Positions 21,020 to 31,729 of a stretch of DNA of 32,833 nucleotides are shown piece after piece. The DNA is from Gammaproteobacteria bacterium. GTDB lineage: Bacteria; Pseudomonadota; Gammaproteobacteria; Arenicellales; Poriferihabitantaceae. The notes beneath the pieces were generated by a model that had not been told where the DNA came from, ran no database searches, and saw only the letters and a program-made list of their open reading frames with translations. The stretch spans positions 1 to 32,833 of the forward strand of contig JAPPQJ010000218.1 in assembly GCA_028817015.1 (NCBI GenBank), in the 5' to 3' direction. Within the stretch, counting starts at the first letter, position 1, and each line of letters opens with the position of its first letter. A program made the translations under genes and the position numbers.

Positions 21020-22083
21020 TCGGTGGCCCGGTTCCGGCCCGAAGATTTCGGCCAGGCGACGATGACGGCCTGCACCAGCGTGGCCAGGGGGATGGCGAAA
21101 AACACCCCCCAAACCCCCCACAGCCCGCCAAAGAACAGCACCGCGACGATGATCGCCACCGGGTGGATGTTGACCACCCCGGAAAACAGAAGCGGCACCA
21201 GCAAATTGCCGTCCAACGCCTGGATGATCAGGTAGGCGGTCACCACATAGATAAAATCGCTGCTCCAGCCCCACTGAAACCAGGCGATCAGCGTGACCGG
21301 GATGGTGACCACCGCGGCCCCGACATAGGGGATCAGCACCGACAGGCCCACCAGTACCGCCAACAGCATGGAAAACTGCAGCCCGAAGTAGGCGAAACAA
21401 AGGAAGGTGGCCAACCACACGATCAGGATTTCCCAGAATTTGCCGCGGATGTAGTTGCCGATCTGCAAATCCACATCGCCCCACACCCGCATCGCCAGTT
21501 GACTGTCGCGCGGCAGCAGCTCGATGAACCAGTTGAGAATGCGCTCCTTGTCGCGCAGAAAAAAGAAAATCAGGATCGGCAGCAGGATCAGGTAGATCAG
21601 CAGCGTGATGATGCTGGCGGCGCCGGACAGCGAGGAGGCGACCACGGCCTGGCCGATCTCGGTCAACTGCGAGCGCATGCTGTCGATGAGATCCCTGACC
21701 TGGGCGGCCGAGAACAGCTCCGGGTATTTTTCCGGCAACGCGATTAGCGCCGCCTGCCCGCGCGACAGCATGGTCGGGATTTGCCGCACCATCTCGGTCA
21801 ATTGGCCATACAGCGTCGGCAGCAGGCCGAACACCACCAGCACCACGAACAGCATGAAGGCGACAAACACGATCCACACCGCGACCGGCCGCGGCACCTT
21901 GAGGCGGGTCAGTTTGCGCGTCAACCCCTCGAGCAGATAGGCGATGACGATCCCCGCCAGCACCGGCGCCAGCATGCTGCCGGCATACACGATGACCAGG
22001 AACGAGCCGACCAGAACCGCGGCCAGGTAAACCACCTGGGGGTCGGCGAGGTGCTGTTTGAACCAGTTGGTAATTCGCTCCAT
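21016..22083 (-). CDS. AI-2E/PerM family permease
   Basis: Multi-TM protein with QIPTMLSRGQAALIALPEKYPEL, LILLPILIFFFLRDKERIL, LVGLSVLIPYVGAAVVTIPVTLIA, GLWGVWGVFFAIPLATLVQAVI; ATGA overlap with the downstream gene. Confidence 0.9.
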   Translation of the reverse strand: MERITNWFKQHLADPQVVYLAAVLVGSFLVIVYAGSMLAPVLAGIVIAYLLEGLTRKLTRLKVPRPVAVWIVFVAFMLFVVLVVFGLLPTLYGQLTEMVRQIPTMLSRGQAALIALPEKYPELFSAAQVRDLIDSMRSQLTEIGQAVVASSLSGAASIITLLIYLILLPILIFFFLRDKERILNWFIELLPRDSQLAMRVWGDVDLQIGNYIRGKFWEILIVWLATFLCFAYFGLQFSMLLAVLVGLSVLIPYVGAAVVTIPVTLIAWFQWGWSSDFIYVVTAYLIIQALDGNLLVPLLFSGVVNIHPVAIIVAVLFFGGLWGVWGVFFAIPLATLVQAVIVAWPKSSGRNRATE

Positions 22084-22115
22084 GAGGAATTTATAGCAGG
22101 TCGAGGCGCGCGCGG

Positions 22116-22571
22116 CTATGCCTGGGTCCCGTCCGCGGGGGCGCTTTCGGCGATTTCAAAATCGTGGGTGATGGCCGCGGTTTTCTCCAGCATGCGCGTG
22201 ACCGAGCAATATTTTTCCATTGACAGCGACACCGCGCGCGCCACCTTGTTGCGGTCCAGGCGCTCCCCACGCAGGCGGAAGCGTATATGGATGCGAGTGA
22301 ACACCGCGGGCACCGCGTCGGCGCGCTCGGCTTCAATGCCGATTTCGCAGGCGCTGACTCGCTGGCGGCTCTTGTGCAGGATCGACAACACGTCGATGCC
22401 GCTGCAGCCGCCGAGCCCCATCAGCACCATTTCCATCGGCCGCGGCCCGGTGTTGTCGCCGCCACCGCCGCCCGCCTCGGGGGCGGCCGACATCACCACG
22501 CGCCGCCCGTTGTCCCCCACCGCCTCGAAATTCATCCCCCCGACATGCGCCAGTGTCACCCGCACGGCCAC
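22116..22571 (-). CDS. OsmC/Ohr family protein (YhfA-like)
   Basis: GPRPMEMVLMGLGGCSGIDVLSILHKSRQRV...VARAVSLSMEKYCSVTRMLEKTAAITHDFEI. Confidence 0.9.
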   Translation of the reverse strand: MAVRVTLAHVGGMNFEAVGDNGRRVVMSAAPEAGGGGGDNTGPRPMEMVLMGLGGCSGIDVLSILHKSRQRVSACEIGIEAERADAVPAVFTRIHIRFRLRGERLDRNKVARAVSLSMEKYCSVTRMLEKTAAITHDFEIAESAPADGTQA

Positions 22572-23200
22572 CCCCTCCGGCGCGCCGCCAGCAGGTCATC
22601 GACAAAAGCCGTGACCGCGCTGCGCAGTTTGCCGATATACGCTTCATCTCGAAACGCCCGGATCAAGCGGGACTCATAATCGGGATGGTAACTGAAGAAA
22701 TCACACCAACGCCGCCCGGTAATCCACAACTGCCCCTGCACTTGCGGAACATGCGGCGGCGGCAGCCGCAGCGAGCGCAAATAATCGCGGTGCGTGTGCT
22801 CCATCGGGCACTTGATTTCCAGCAATCCCTCCGTCCCCACCAGGCCGTCCGGGCTGGCGGCGACCAGCCGCTTGCGGTTGAGGTATACCAGGCCGGTTTC
22901 GGTTACCGCCGCGCCGGTGCGCGCTTCATATGCCGAGCGCGCTTCGGGTTCCAACTCAATGCCGCGCACCATCCATGGGCTGGATTGGGACTCCCGCCCC
23001 CTGCCGTTGTGGTATTCGCATACCAGTTCGTGCAGATACTGCGGCGCGGAATCGGAGCGCCGCCCCGATGCGGTCAAAATGCGCTTGAAATGGGATGCGG
23101 TGGGAATACCGCGCCGGGCCTCGAACCAGGCCGCCGAGCCTTGCACAACATCCAGTTGCACCGGCTGGTCGCGGATTTTCCGCTCCCGGGTCGACAACAT
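22556..23200 (-). CDS. YqaJ-type viral recombinase / lambda-exonuclease-family nuclease
   Basis: GSAAWFEARRGIPTASHFKRILT, RGIELEPEARSAYEARTG, LVAASPDGLVGTEGLLEIKCPMEHTHRDYL, PQVQGQLWITGRRWCDFFSYHPDY; D...ExK active-site pattern. Confidence 0.88.
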   Translation of the reverse strand: MLSTRERKIRDQPVQLDVVQGSAAWFEARRGIPTASHFKRILTASGRRSDSAPQYLHELVCEYHNGRGRESQSSPWMVRGIELEPEARSAYEARTGAAVTETGLVYLNRKRLVAASPDGLVGTEGLLEIKCPMEHTHRDYLRSLRLPPPHVPQVQGQLWITGRRWCDFFSYHPDYESRLIRAFRDEAYIGKLRSAVTAFVDDLLAARRRGWPCG

Positions 23201-23223
23201 TCAGCCCCCGGGCGAGTTCATGC

Positions 23224-23295
23224 GGGGTGGCCGGTCAGGGTCATCCGCGCCACCCCCTTCTACGCCGTGGAAAAAGCGCGGCCATCGGCCACGGC
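23224..23295. other. Two imperfectly spaced inverted repeats in the trpC-yqaJ intergenic region
   Basis: GGGGTGGC 23224-23231 / GCCACCCC 23249-23256; GCCGTGG 23264-23270 / CCACGGC 23289-23295. No clear U-tract. Confidence 0.4.
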
Positions 23296-23327
23296 TAACC
23301 CGCCGGCGTTGCGCTGTATCCGGGCTT

Positions 23328-24118
23328 TCATTCGTCGAACAGCGCCTTCAACGCATCCCCCGGGCACGGCGCGCGCATCAGCGCTTCGCCGACCAGGAAG
23401 GCGTGCACGCCATGCCGCCGCATCCGGGCGACATCGCCGCGGTCGTGGATGCCGCTTTCGGTCACCGCGATGCGGTCTTCGGGAATCGAGTCGAGCAACT
23501 CAAGCGTGGTTTCGAGGCGCGTTTCAAAAGTTCGCAGATCGCGGTTGTTGATGCCGACCAGTCGGCACGGCAGGGCCAGCGCGCGCTCCAGGTCGGCGGC
23601 GTCGTGAACCTCGACCAGCACATCCAGTTGCAGCGTGCCGGCCAGTTCCGCCAACTCGCCAAGCGCCGGGTCGCTGAGCGCGGCGGCGATCAGTAACACC
23701 GCATCGGCGCCCATCGCGCGCGCCTCGAACACCTGATATGCGTCGATGAGGAAATCCTTGCGGATGACCGGCAAATCGCAGGCGGCGCGGGCTTCCACCA
23801 AGTCGCGGTCGCAGCCGTGGAAATACGCCGCGTCGGTGAGCACCGACAAACAGGTGGCGCCGTGCTCGGCGTAGTCGCGGGCAATCCGCGCCGCGTCGAA
23901 GTCGGCGCGGATAACGCCTTGGCTCGGGGACGCCTTCTTAATCTCGGCGATGACCGCCGCGCGCCCGCGGCCGAGGTCGCGCTCAATGGCGGCGGTGAAG
24001 CCGCGCGGCGCGCCCAGGCGCTCGATGGCGGCGCGCAACCGCTCAAGCGGCCGGGCGGCCGCACAGCGCGCCACTTGTTCGGCCTTGGCGGCGAGAATGC
24101 GGGAGAGGATGCCGGAGT

Positions 24119-24122
<4 letters not shown>
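23328..24122 (-). CDS. trpC: Indole-3-glycerol phosphate synthase
   Basis: [105 protein letters not shown]. Confidence 0.96.
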
Positions 24123-24697
<575 letters not shown>

Positions 24698-24699
24698 GG

Positions 24700-26220
24700 T
24701 TACGCCTCCTGTGCGCCGGGGGTTCGGTCCAGGGGCCGGTGCAGGCCGCCCCGGGCCATGGCCGCCGCCCGCAACACCGCCCGGCCCTTGTTCAAGGTCT
24801 CCTCCCACTCGCTGGCCGGGTCGGAGTCGGCGACGATGCCGCAGCCGGCCTGGATGTGAACGGTGCGCCCCTGGATGAGCGCGGTGCGGATGGCGATGGC
24901 GGTGTCCATGTTGCCGTTCCAGCCGATATACCCGACCGCGCCGGAATAGATGCCGCGCTTGTCCGGCTCCAGTTCTTCGATGATCTCCATGGCCCGCACC
25001 TTGGGCGCGCCGGACAGCGTGCCGGCCGGGAAGGTCGCCTTGAGGACGTCGATGGCGTCCAGCCCGTCCTCGAGTTGCCCGCTGACATTGGAGACGATGT
25101 GGATCACATGCGAATACTTCTCGATGGTCATCTTGTCGGTGACCCTGACCGTGCCGATGCGCGCCACCCGGCCGACATCGTTGCGCCCGAGGTCAACCAG
25201 CATCAGATGCTCGGCCAACTCCTTGGGGTCGGACAGCAATTCCGCCGCCAACGCCTCATCCTGGCGCTCGTTTTCGCCGCGCCGGCGGGTGCCGGCGATG
25301 GGGCGCACGGTCACTTCGCCGTCTTCGAGGCGCACCAGGATTTCCGGGGACGCGCCGGCGATGTGGAAGTCGCCGAAGTCCAGGTAATACATGTAGGGAG
25401 ACGGGTTCAGGGTGCGCAGCGCGCGGTATAAATCCAGCGGCGCGGCCTCAAACGGCAGCGACATGCGCTGGGAAATGGCCACCTGGAAGACGTCGCCCTG
25501 GTAGATGTATTCGCGGCACCGCTCCACCGCCGCCTCGAATTCGGCGCGCGGGAACGACGAGGTGAAGTCCGGTTCATCGTTCGCCGCAACCGGCGGCGGG
25601 CGCTCGGGCAGGCCGCGGCCCAGGTCGGCGAGCAGTTGCTCCAGCCGCGCGGCGCCGCGGGCCCAGGCGTCGGGGGTGTCGGGGCTGGCGTGGACGATCA
25701 CATACAGGCGCCCGGACAGGTTGTCGAACACCACCACCTCGTCGGACACCATGAGTACAATGTCCGGCGCATCGACCGGGGCCGGCACCGCGTTGGCGCC
25801 CAGGTGGGGCTCGATGTAGCGCACCGTGTCGTAGCCAAAAAACCCCACCAGCCCGCCGCTGAATCTCGGCATGCCGGGGATTTGCGGCACGCGGTGCTGT
25901 GCTTGAAAGCGGCGGACCTCGTCCAGCGGGTCGGCGCAGTCGGCGGCGCGAGTCACCCGCTCGCCGTGCCCGCCGTGGTCGATCACCCGCAGGTGGCGTG
26001 CGCGCACCTCGAGGCGTTGCCGGCAGGGCAGTCCGATCATCGAATATCGGCCCCACTTCTCGCCGCCGTGCACCGATTCAAGCAGATAACTATACGGCTT
26101 GGAGGCCAGTTTCAGGTAGGTGCTGAGCGGCGTCTCCAAGTCAGCCAGCACTTCGCGCACCAGCGGAATGCGGTTGTAGCCGCCGGCGGCGTAGCGGTTA
26201 AATTGGTCCTGGCTCAGCAT
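24700..26220 (-). CDS. trpE: Anthranilate synthase component I
   Basis: RDPLDEV-type N-domain; [105 protein letters not shown]. Confidence 0.95.
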   Translation of the reverse strand: MLSQDQFNRYAAGGYNRIPLVREVLADLETPLSTYLKLASKPYSYLLESVHGGEKWGRYSMIGLPCRQRLEVRARHLRVIDHGGHGERVTRAADCADPLDEVRRFQAQHRVPQIPGMPRFSGGLVGFFGYDTVRYIEPHLGANAVPAPVDAPDIVLMVSDEVVVFDNLSGRLYVIVHASPDTPDAWARGAARLEQLLADLGRGLPERPPPVAANDEPDFTSSFPRAEFEAAVERCREYIYQGDVFQVAISQRMSLPFEAAPLDLYRALRTLNPSPYMYYLDFGDFHIAGASPEILVRLEDGEVTVRPIAGTRRRGENERQDEALAAELLSDPKELAEHLMLVDLGRNDVGRVARIGTVRVTDKMTIEKYSHVIHIVSNVSGQLEDGLDAIDVLKATFPAGTLSGAPKVRAMEIIEELEPDKRGIYSGAVGYIGWNGNMDTAIAIRTALIQGRTVHIQAGCGIVADSDPASEWEETLNKGRAVLRAAAMARGGLHRPLDRTPGAQEA

Positions 26221-26488
26221 GGCAAATCATCGCAGTGAAAAACAACGGGCGGGCGGGGCGTCACCGTCTTCGCGGTTCGGATTCTCGTGGTGAGTGGTCG
26301 CGTGGGGCGACTATACCATCCCCCGCACCCCGTTAAGGCTTTTTACGGCCCGTTAAGCGGCCCTGCCGCATGAATGAAAGGGGGTTTCCACGACCAACAC
26401 CCGGCAAGATTTTGCGTTTTGCGGGACGGGCCGGCGAAATCACCGTAAGCCAGGCCGTTGGCGGGCATACTCCCGGCTGTCGTGCGCC

Positions 26489-27220
26489 TTATCCGGGCGG
26501 CGCGGCCCGGTTTCGCGGTGGCTTTATTTCGCCGGCGACCGCCGCCAGTTGGGCGCGCAGCCCGGCAATTACACTGTCATAGCCGTTTGCGTCCCCGTCA
26601 TTCTCGGCGCCAAAAATGGCGCTGCCGGCGACGAACGTGTCGGCCCCGGCGCGGGCGGTTGCGGCGATGTTGTCCAGGTTGACGCCGCCGTCGATTTCCA
26701 GGCGGATGGCGCGGCCGCTGCGCTCGATGATCCGGCGCGCGGCGGTTAGTTTGCCGAGAGTCGACTCGATAAACCGTTGTCCGCCGAAGCCGGGGTTGAC
26801 CGACATCAGTAGCACCATATCCACCTGGTCGATCACCTGTTCGAGCACGTCGAGCGGCGTGGCCGGGTTGAACACCAGGCCGGGTTTGCAGCCGCCCTGG
26901 CGGATCAGGTTAAGTGAGCGGCCGATGTGCTCGGATGCTTCGGGGTGGAAGGTGATGTAACTGGCGCCGGCGGCGGCGAAGTCGGGGATGATGCGGTCCA
27001 CCGGCCGCACCATCAGGTGTACATCGATGGGGGCGGTCACGCCGTACCTGCGAAGCGCTTCGCAACCCAGCGGCCCAATGGTCAGGTTGGGCACATAGTG
27101 GTTGTCCATCACATCGAAGTGAATCATGTCCGCACCGGAGGCCAGGACTCGCTGAACCTCCTCCCCCAGCCGTGCCAGGTCGGCGGACAGGATTGACGGT
27201 GCGATCAGGTATTCGGCCAC
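26489..27220 (-). CDS. rpe: Ribulose-phosphate 3-epimerase
   Basis: [98 protein letters not shown] start at 27220 preferred over the ORF-track start at 27331. Confidence 0.95.
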   Translation of the reverse strand: MAEYLIAPSILSADLARLGEEVQRVLASGADMIHFDVMDNHYVPNLTIGPLGCEALRRYGVTAPIDVHLMVRPVDRIIPDFAAAGASYITFHPEASEHIGRSLNLIRQGGCKPGLVFNPATPLDVLEQVIDQVDMVLLMSVNPGFGGQRFIESTLGKLTAARRIIERSGRAIRLEIDGGVNLDNIAATARAGADTFVAGSAIFGAENDGDANGYDSVIAGLRAQLAAVAGEIKPPRNRAAPPG

Positions 27221-27314
27221 TGCAAAATCGGGCGTTGGCTCGCAAACTTCATAGCCTAACCGGTTGAGCGCCAAATTGCAGCGGTTTGGCGGTGTCATGC
27301 GGGGCGGGTTCGCG

Positions 27315-28721
27315 TTACTGGATGACCACAAACCGCATCTGCCGGTTGCGAAGCAGTTTGATCAGCAACGCCGTGTCGGCGCGCCGCACCACCGTTTCCA
27401 TTTCTTCCAGGCTTTCAACCCGCCGCCGGTTGACGCTGATCACGATGTCTTTTTCCTGCAACCCGGAGCGCGCCGCCGGGCTGCCGGCCTCAATTTCAAC
27501 CACCTCGACGCCGCCGCCGTACTCGGGCCGGGGCTCGGCGGCGCGGAAGCGGGCGCCGGCCAGGCGCCGGGCCAGGCCGCGGTCATCCGCGGCGAAGCCG
27601 CCGGTGTCCTTGATCCGCGCGTTGACGCTTTGCAGTTCGCCGTCGCGGTAGAAGCGCACCTGCACAGCGGCGCCGGCGCGCAGCAGGCCGACCGCGTTGC
27701 GCAGATCGGCGCTGTCGTCAACGGTGGTGTCGTTCAGGCCGACGATGACATCGCCTTCCTGGATTCCGGCGTCGAAGGCCCCCGAGTCGGGAATCACCCG
27801 GGACACCACCGCGCCCTTTTTGCCGCTTAAGCCGAAGGCGTCCGCCAGCGACGGGGTTAAATCCTGCATGGCCACCCCCAGCAGGCCGCGGCGGATGTCG
27901 CCGTGTTCGATCATCTGCGCCATCAGCGCTTTCACCATGTCGATGGGGATGGCAAAACCGATGCCGACGCTGCCGCCGCCGCGGTGGAAAATAGCGGTGT
28001 TGATGCCGATCAACCGGCCGCGCAGGTCAACCAGCGCGCCGCCGGAATTGCCCGGATTGATGGAGGCGTCGGTCTGGATGAAGTCTTCGTAGTCCTCGAT
28101 TCCCAGCCCGCTGCGGCCCAGTGCGCTGATGATCCCTGATGTGACGGTCTGGCTGAGGCCGAAGGGGTTGCCGATGGCGACCACGAAGTCGCCGACCCGC
28201 AACCGGCCGGAATCGCCGAGCGGGATGGCGGTGAGTTGGTCGCTTTCGATTTGAATCACGGCGATGTCGCTGTTGGCGTCCGAGCCCACCAGGACGGCTT
28301 CCAGGGAGCGCCCGTCGCCGGTGGTGACGCTGATTTCATCGGCCTTGTCGATGAGGTGGTGGTTGGTGACCACATAGCCCTTGGCGGCATCGACGATGAC
28401 CCCGGAGCCCAGGCTGCTGGAGCGGCGGCGCTGCGGCAGGCCGAAATAGCGGCGGAAAAACGGGTCGCGGAACATCGGGTTTTCGCGCGGCGGCAGGCGC
28501 GTGGTGGTCGAAAGGTTGACCACCGCCCCCTGAATAGTTTCCAGCATCGGCGCCAGACTGGGCAGGGACTGGCCGTCCACCGCCGCCGGCAGCGCGGCCG
28601 CGGCCGCGGGCGCCGCCATCCCCATGGCGGCGGCGCTCAACCAGGCCGCCAGCAACCGGGGGCGGCGCGCTTTGCGGGCGGCTTGAGCGGCGGGAATGGA
28701 GGGTTTACTTGTCGTGCGCAT
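27315..28721 (-). CDS. DegQ/HtrA-family periplasmic serine protease with PDZ domains
   Basis: [65 protein letters not shown]; signal-peptide-like N-terminus from ATG 28721. Confidence 0.94.
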   Translation of the reverse strand: MRTTSKPSIPAAQAARKARRPRLLAAWLSAAAMGMAAPAAAAALPAAVDGQSLPSLAPMLETIQGAVVNLSTTTRLPPRENPMFRDPFFRRYFGLPQRRRSSSLGSGVIVDAAKGYVVTNHHLIDKADEISVTTGDGRSLEAVLVGSDANSDIAVIQIESDQLTAIPLGDSGRLRVGDFVVAIGNPFGLSQTVTSGIISALGRSGLGIEDYEDFIQTDASINPGNSGGALVDLRGRLIGINTAIFHRGGGSVGIGFAIPIDMVKALMAQMIEHGDIRRGLLGVAMQDLTPSLADAFGLSGKKGAVVSRVIPDSGAFDAGIQEGDVIVGLNDTTVDDSADLRNAVGLLRAGAAVQVRFYRDGELQSVNARIKDTGGFAADDRGLARRLAGARFRAAEPRPEYGGGVEVVEIEAGSPAARSGLQEKDIVISVNRRRVESLEEMETVVRRADTALLIKLLRNRQMRFVVIQ

Positions 28722-28807
28722 GTGCAGTCGGGGTGTAGTAAAGTAAGGCGGGTCGGGCGGCCGGGCCGGAAGTCCCCGGCCCATCGCCCGTGCGATAATA
28801 GACCAAA

Positions 28808-30055
28808 ATGCTGAGAAAAAGTGCCATGTCCAAAAACACGGTGATGCTGTATTCGGGGCTCGGCCACGCCTATTTCCACATGCTGACGGCGTTTTATTTC
28901 GTCATCGTGCTGTCGCTGGAGACCGAGTGGCGGCTGCCCTACCACCAACTCATCGACCTGTGGACCATCGGCGCGCTGTTGATTGGCGTGTTTGCGGTCG
29001 TGGCCGGCTGGCTCGGCGACCGGTGGAGCGCCAACGGCATGCTGGTGGTGTTTTTTCTCGGCATGGGGTTAAGTTCCATCGCCGCCGGTTTCGCCGCCGG
29101 GCCGTTTGCGTTGCTGCTGGCGCTGTCGGGCCTCGGCCTGTTCGCGTCCATTTACCACCCGGTCGGCATCCCGCTGGTGATTCGCAGCAGCGGCGCGGGG
29201 CGCGGCAAGGCGTTAGCGCTGAACGGCGCTTTCGGCAGCCTCGGCGCCGCGATGGCCGGCGCGGTCACCGGCTTTTTGGCCGACCGCGGCGGCAGTTTCC
29301 TCGCCTTCGTACTGCCCGGCGCGGTGGTCGCGCTGACCGGTGTGGCCATGTTGATAGGCCTCGCGCGGGCGCGGGTGGCCGGCGCGCGTCGGGAGGCCGG
29401 TGACGGCGGCGCGCGCGACGCTGGCAACCCCGGCGATGGCGGCCGCGCCAACTACCGCCTGCCGTTCTTCGTCCTCATGTTCTGCCTGACCGCCGCCGGC
29501 CTCATCTATCACGCCACGCAGACGGTGCTGCCGAAGGCGTTCTCGGTGCGCTTGGGGCCGGCGTTGGGGACCGACTTGAAGACGGTCGGCTGGTATGTGA
29601 TGTGGGTGTATATCGTCGGCGGCCTGTTCCTGTTTGTCGGCGGCGCATTGGCCGACAGATACGACTTGAAGCGCGTTTATCTGGCGCAGTTTGCGCTGCA
29701 CGCGCTGTTGCTGGCGGTGGCGGCGCAGGCCGGCGGCGCGGCGCTGGTGGCGGTGATGTGCGCGGCCGCGGCCGTGGGCGCGGGGGTGCTGCCGGCCGAG
29801 AGCATGTTAGTCGCGCGGTATACGCCGAACCGCCACTACGGCCTGGTGTTCGGCTTGAAGTTCCTGCTGTTCTTCGGCACCGGTCCGGTCGGCGTGATGT
29901 TGGTATCCACGGTCAACCGCCACACCGGCCAGTTCGTCTGGGTGTTTTTGTCGCTGGCGCTCATCGCCGCGGTCATTTGCGCCGCCGCGCTGCTGCTGCC
30001 GCGCCAGCCGCCGGCACCGGCGTCCGTCCGGCCGGCCGCGGAGGTGGTGGTGTAA
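28808..30055 (+). CDS. Major facilitator superfamily transporter (fosmidomycin-resistance-like)
   Basis: 12-TM-like hydrophobic protein; GHAYFHMLTAFYFVIVL, GLGLFASIYHPVGIPLVIRSS, GKALALNGAFGSLGAAMAGAVTGFLAD. Confidence 0.85.
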   Translation: MLRKSAMSKNTVMLYSGLGHAYFHMLTAFYFVIVLSLETEWRLPYHQLIDLWTIGALLIGVFAVVAGWLGDRWSANGMLVVFFLGMGLSSIAAGFAAGPFALLLALSGLGLFASIYHPVGIPLVIRSSGAGRGKALALNGAFGSLGAAMAGAVTGFLADRGGSFLAFVLPGAVVALTGVAMLIGLARARVAGARREAGDGGARDAGNPGDGGRANYRLPFFVLMFCLTAAGLIYHATQTVLPKAFSVRLGPALGTDLKTVGWYVMWVYIVGGLFLFVGGALADRYDLKRVYLAQFALHALLLAVAAQAGGAALVAVMCAAAAVGAGVLPAESMLVARYTPNRHYGLVFGLKFLLFFGTGPVGVMLVSTVNRHTGQFVWVFLSLALIAAVICAAALLLPRQPPAPASVRPAAEVVV

Positions 30056-30675
30056 TGGCGGCGGTGTTCACCAGCGCACGCGGCGGCCGTGGCTTGCGCG
30101 CGGTGCTGGTCACCGCCGCCGTGGCCGCGGTCATGTTCATCGCCGGCTGCGCCTCAGCGCCGCCGAAGCAGCCGAACAACGCCTGCCGCATCTTCGCGGA
30201 AAAATCCGGGTGGGCCAAGCACACCCGGCGCGCGGCGCGCAAATGGCGGGTGGATGCGGCGGTGCTTCTCGCCATCATGCGCCAGGAGTCGGGCTTCGAC
30301 GCCAATGCCAAACCGCGGCGCAAGCGGTTCCTCGGCATCCCCACGCGCCGCCCGTCGTCGGCTTTCGGCTATCCGCAGGCGCTGGATTCGACCTGGAAAC
30401 TCTACCGCCGCGCCTCCGGCAACCGCATCGCCCAGCGCGACCGCTTCTCCGACGCCATCGACTTCATCGCCTGGTATGTGGCCCAGACCCGCCAGCGGCT
30501 AAAGGTTCCGCCGAGTGACGGCTACCGCAACTACCTGGCCTACCACGAAGGCTGGAACGGCTACGCGCGCGGCACCTACAAGCGCAAGAAATGGCTGCGC
30601 GGGGTGGCCCGGCGGGTCGACAAACAGGCCGGGCGATACCGCGCGCAACTGGGGCGGTGCGGGTTTAAGGTTTAG
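30055..30675 (+). CDS. SLT-domain lipoprotein, putative lytic transglycosylase
   Basis: Lipobox VMFIAGCAS; VDAAVLLAIMRQESGFDANAKPRRKRFLGIPTRRPSSAFGYPQALDSTWKLY; YLAYHEGWNGYARGTY; TAATG overlap with the MFS gene. Confidence 0.88.
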   Translation: MAAVFTSARGGRGLRAVLVTAAVAAVMFIAGCASAPPKQPNNACRIFAEKSGWAKHTRRAARKWRVDAAVLLAIMRQESGFDANAKPRRKRFLGIPTRRPSSAFGYPQALDSTWKLYRRASGNRIAQRDRFSDAIDFIAWYVAQTRQRLKVPPSDGYRNYLAYHEGWNGYARGTYKRKKWLRGVARRVDKQAGRYRAQLGRCGFKV

Positions 30676-30696
30676 CGTGGTTGGTCGCGTTGGCGC

Positions 30697-31125
30697 TTAG
30701 CCGGCGATGTAATGCTCCAACTGGTCGATGGTGTATTGTTGCTCGCGGATGACCGTCTTGACCAAATCGCCGATGGAGACCATGCCGAGGACGCGGCCGT
30801 CTTCGACCACCGGCAGGTGGCGGAAGCGGCGCTCGGTCATCAGCGACAGGCAACCGCCGACCGCCGCCGCGCGGGTGGTGGTGACCGGATCGCGGGTCAT
30901 GATGTCGCCGACCGGCGTGTTGTGCGAGGCGCGGTTTTCCAGGATGACTTTGCGCGCGTAGTCGCGCTCGCTCAAGATGCCGGTGAGTCGCCCGCCGTCC
31001 ATCACCAACACCGCGCCGATGCTCTTCTCCGCCATTAAGCGAATCGCCTCCAGCACCGACTGCTCGGAACGCACACTCCAAATCTCGCCGCTGGCGTTTT
31101 CTAAAATGTCTTTGATTGTGCTCAT
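30697..31125 (-). CDS. Tandem CBS-domain protein
   Basis: EAIRLMAEKSIGAVLVMDGGRLTGILSERDYARKVIL; DIMTRDPVTTTRAAAVGGCLSLMTERRFRHLPVVEDGRVLGMVSIGDLVK; start ATG 31125. Confidence 0.92.
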   Translation of the reverse strand: MSTIKDILENASGEIWSVRSEQSVLEAIRLMAEKSIGAVLVMDGGRLTGILSERDYARKVILENRASHNTPVGDIMTRDPVTTTRAAAVGGCLSLMTERRFRHLPVVEDGRVLGMVSIGDLVKTVIREQQYTIDQLEHYIAG

Positions 31126-31177
31126 GTCAACCCCCCGGTTTGGTTGCCGGGATGTATCATAGCAAATCCGCCGAAGG

Positions 31178-31729
31178 TTGATGAACACGGGCGATGCGCC
31201 GCTGCTGCGAGGTCACCGGATAATGCGCCTGCACGGCCTCCCGCCGATTGCGGAAAAGGGTGCGCGGGTGTTGATTCTCGGCTCGTTTCCGAGTGAGGCG
31301 TCGTTGCGCGCGCAGCGGTATTACGCGCATCCGCGCAATCAGTTCTGGGCGGTTGTCGAGGCGCTGTTTGGCATCGCGCGTGATGAGGAGTATGCGCGGC
31401 GCTGCCGGCAACTGGCGGCGCGCGGGGTGGCGGTGTGGGATGTCATCGGCAGTTGCCGGCGGCGCGGCAGTTTGGACAGCGCGATTCGCGACGCCGAAGT
31501 TAACGACTTCGCGGCGTTCTACCGCCGCCATCGGCGCATTGAGGCGGTGTTCTTCAACGGCGCGGAGGCCGAACGCCGCTATCGGCGGTTGGTCGATACC
31601 GCGGTGGTGGGGGAGGCGCCGGCCGGCGTCAGGTTGCCGTCCACCAGCCCGGCCAACGCCGCCATGTCATTGGCCGGCAAAATCGAGATGTGGCGCGCGG
31701 TGCAAACGGCGGTGGATGCGGCGCGTTAA
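31178..31729 (+). CDS. DNA-deoxyinosine (hypoxanthine) glycosylase, uracil-DNA glycosylase superfamily family 6-like
   Basis: RVLILGSFPSEASLRAQRYYAHPRNQFWAVVEALFG; GVAVWDVIGSCRRRGSLDSAIRDAEVNDF; LPSTSPANA. Confidence 0.88.
   Translation: MMNTGDAPLLRGHRIMRLHGLPPIAEKGARVLILGSFPSEASLRAQRYYAHPRNQFWAVVEALFGIARDEEYARRCRQLAARGVAVWDVIGSCRRRGSLDSAIRDAEVNDFAAFYRRHRRIEAVFFNGAEAERRYRRLVDTAVVGEAPAGVRLPSTSPANAAMSLAGKIEMWRAVQTAVDAAR

Noticed and set aside
20708-21877. 389-aa minus-strand ORF as one protein
   Set aside because: Only the last ~103 aa (from MKRVY, 21019) look real; the upstream part is out-of-frame translation of the AI-2E permease gene.
26221-26488. Possible trp attenuator/leader peptide upstream of trpE
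   Set aside because: No short ORF with tandem Trp codons or clear terminator/antiterminator pair was recognised; a CCCGTTAAG repeat alone is not sufficient.
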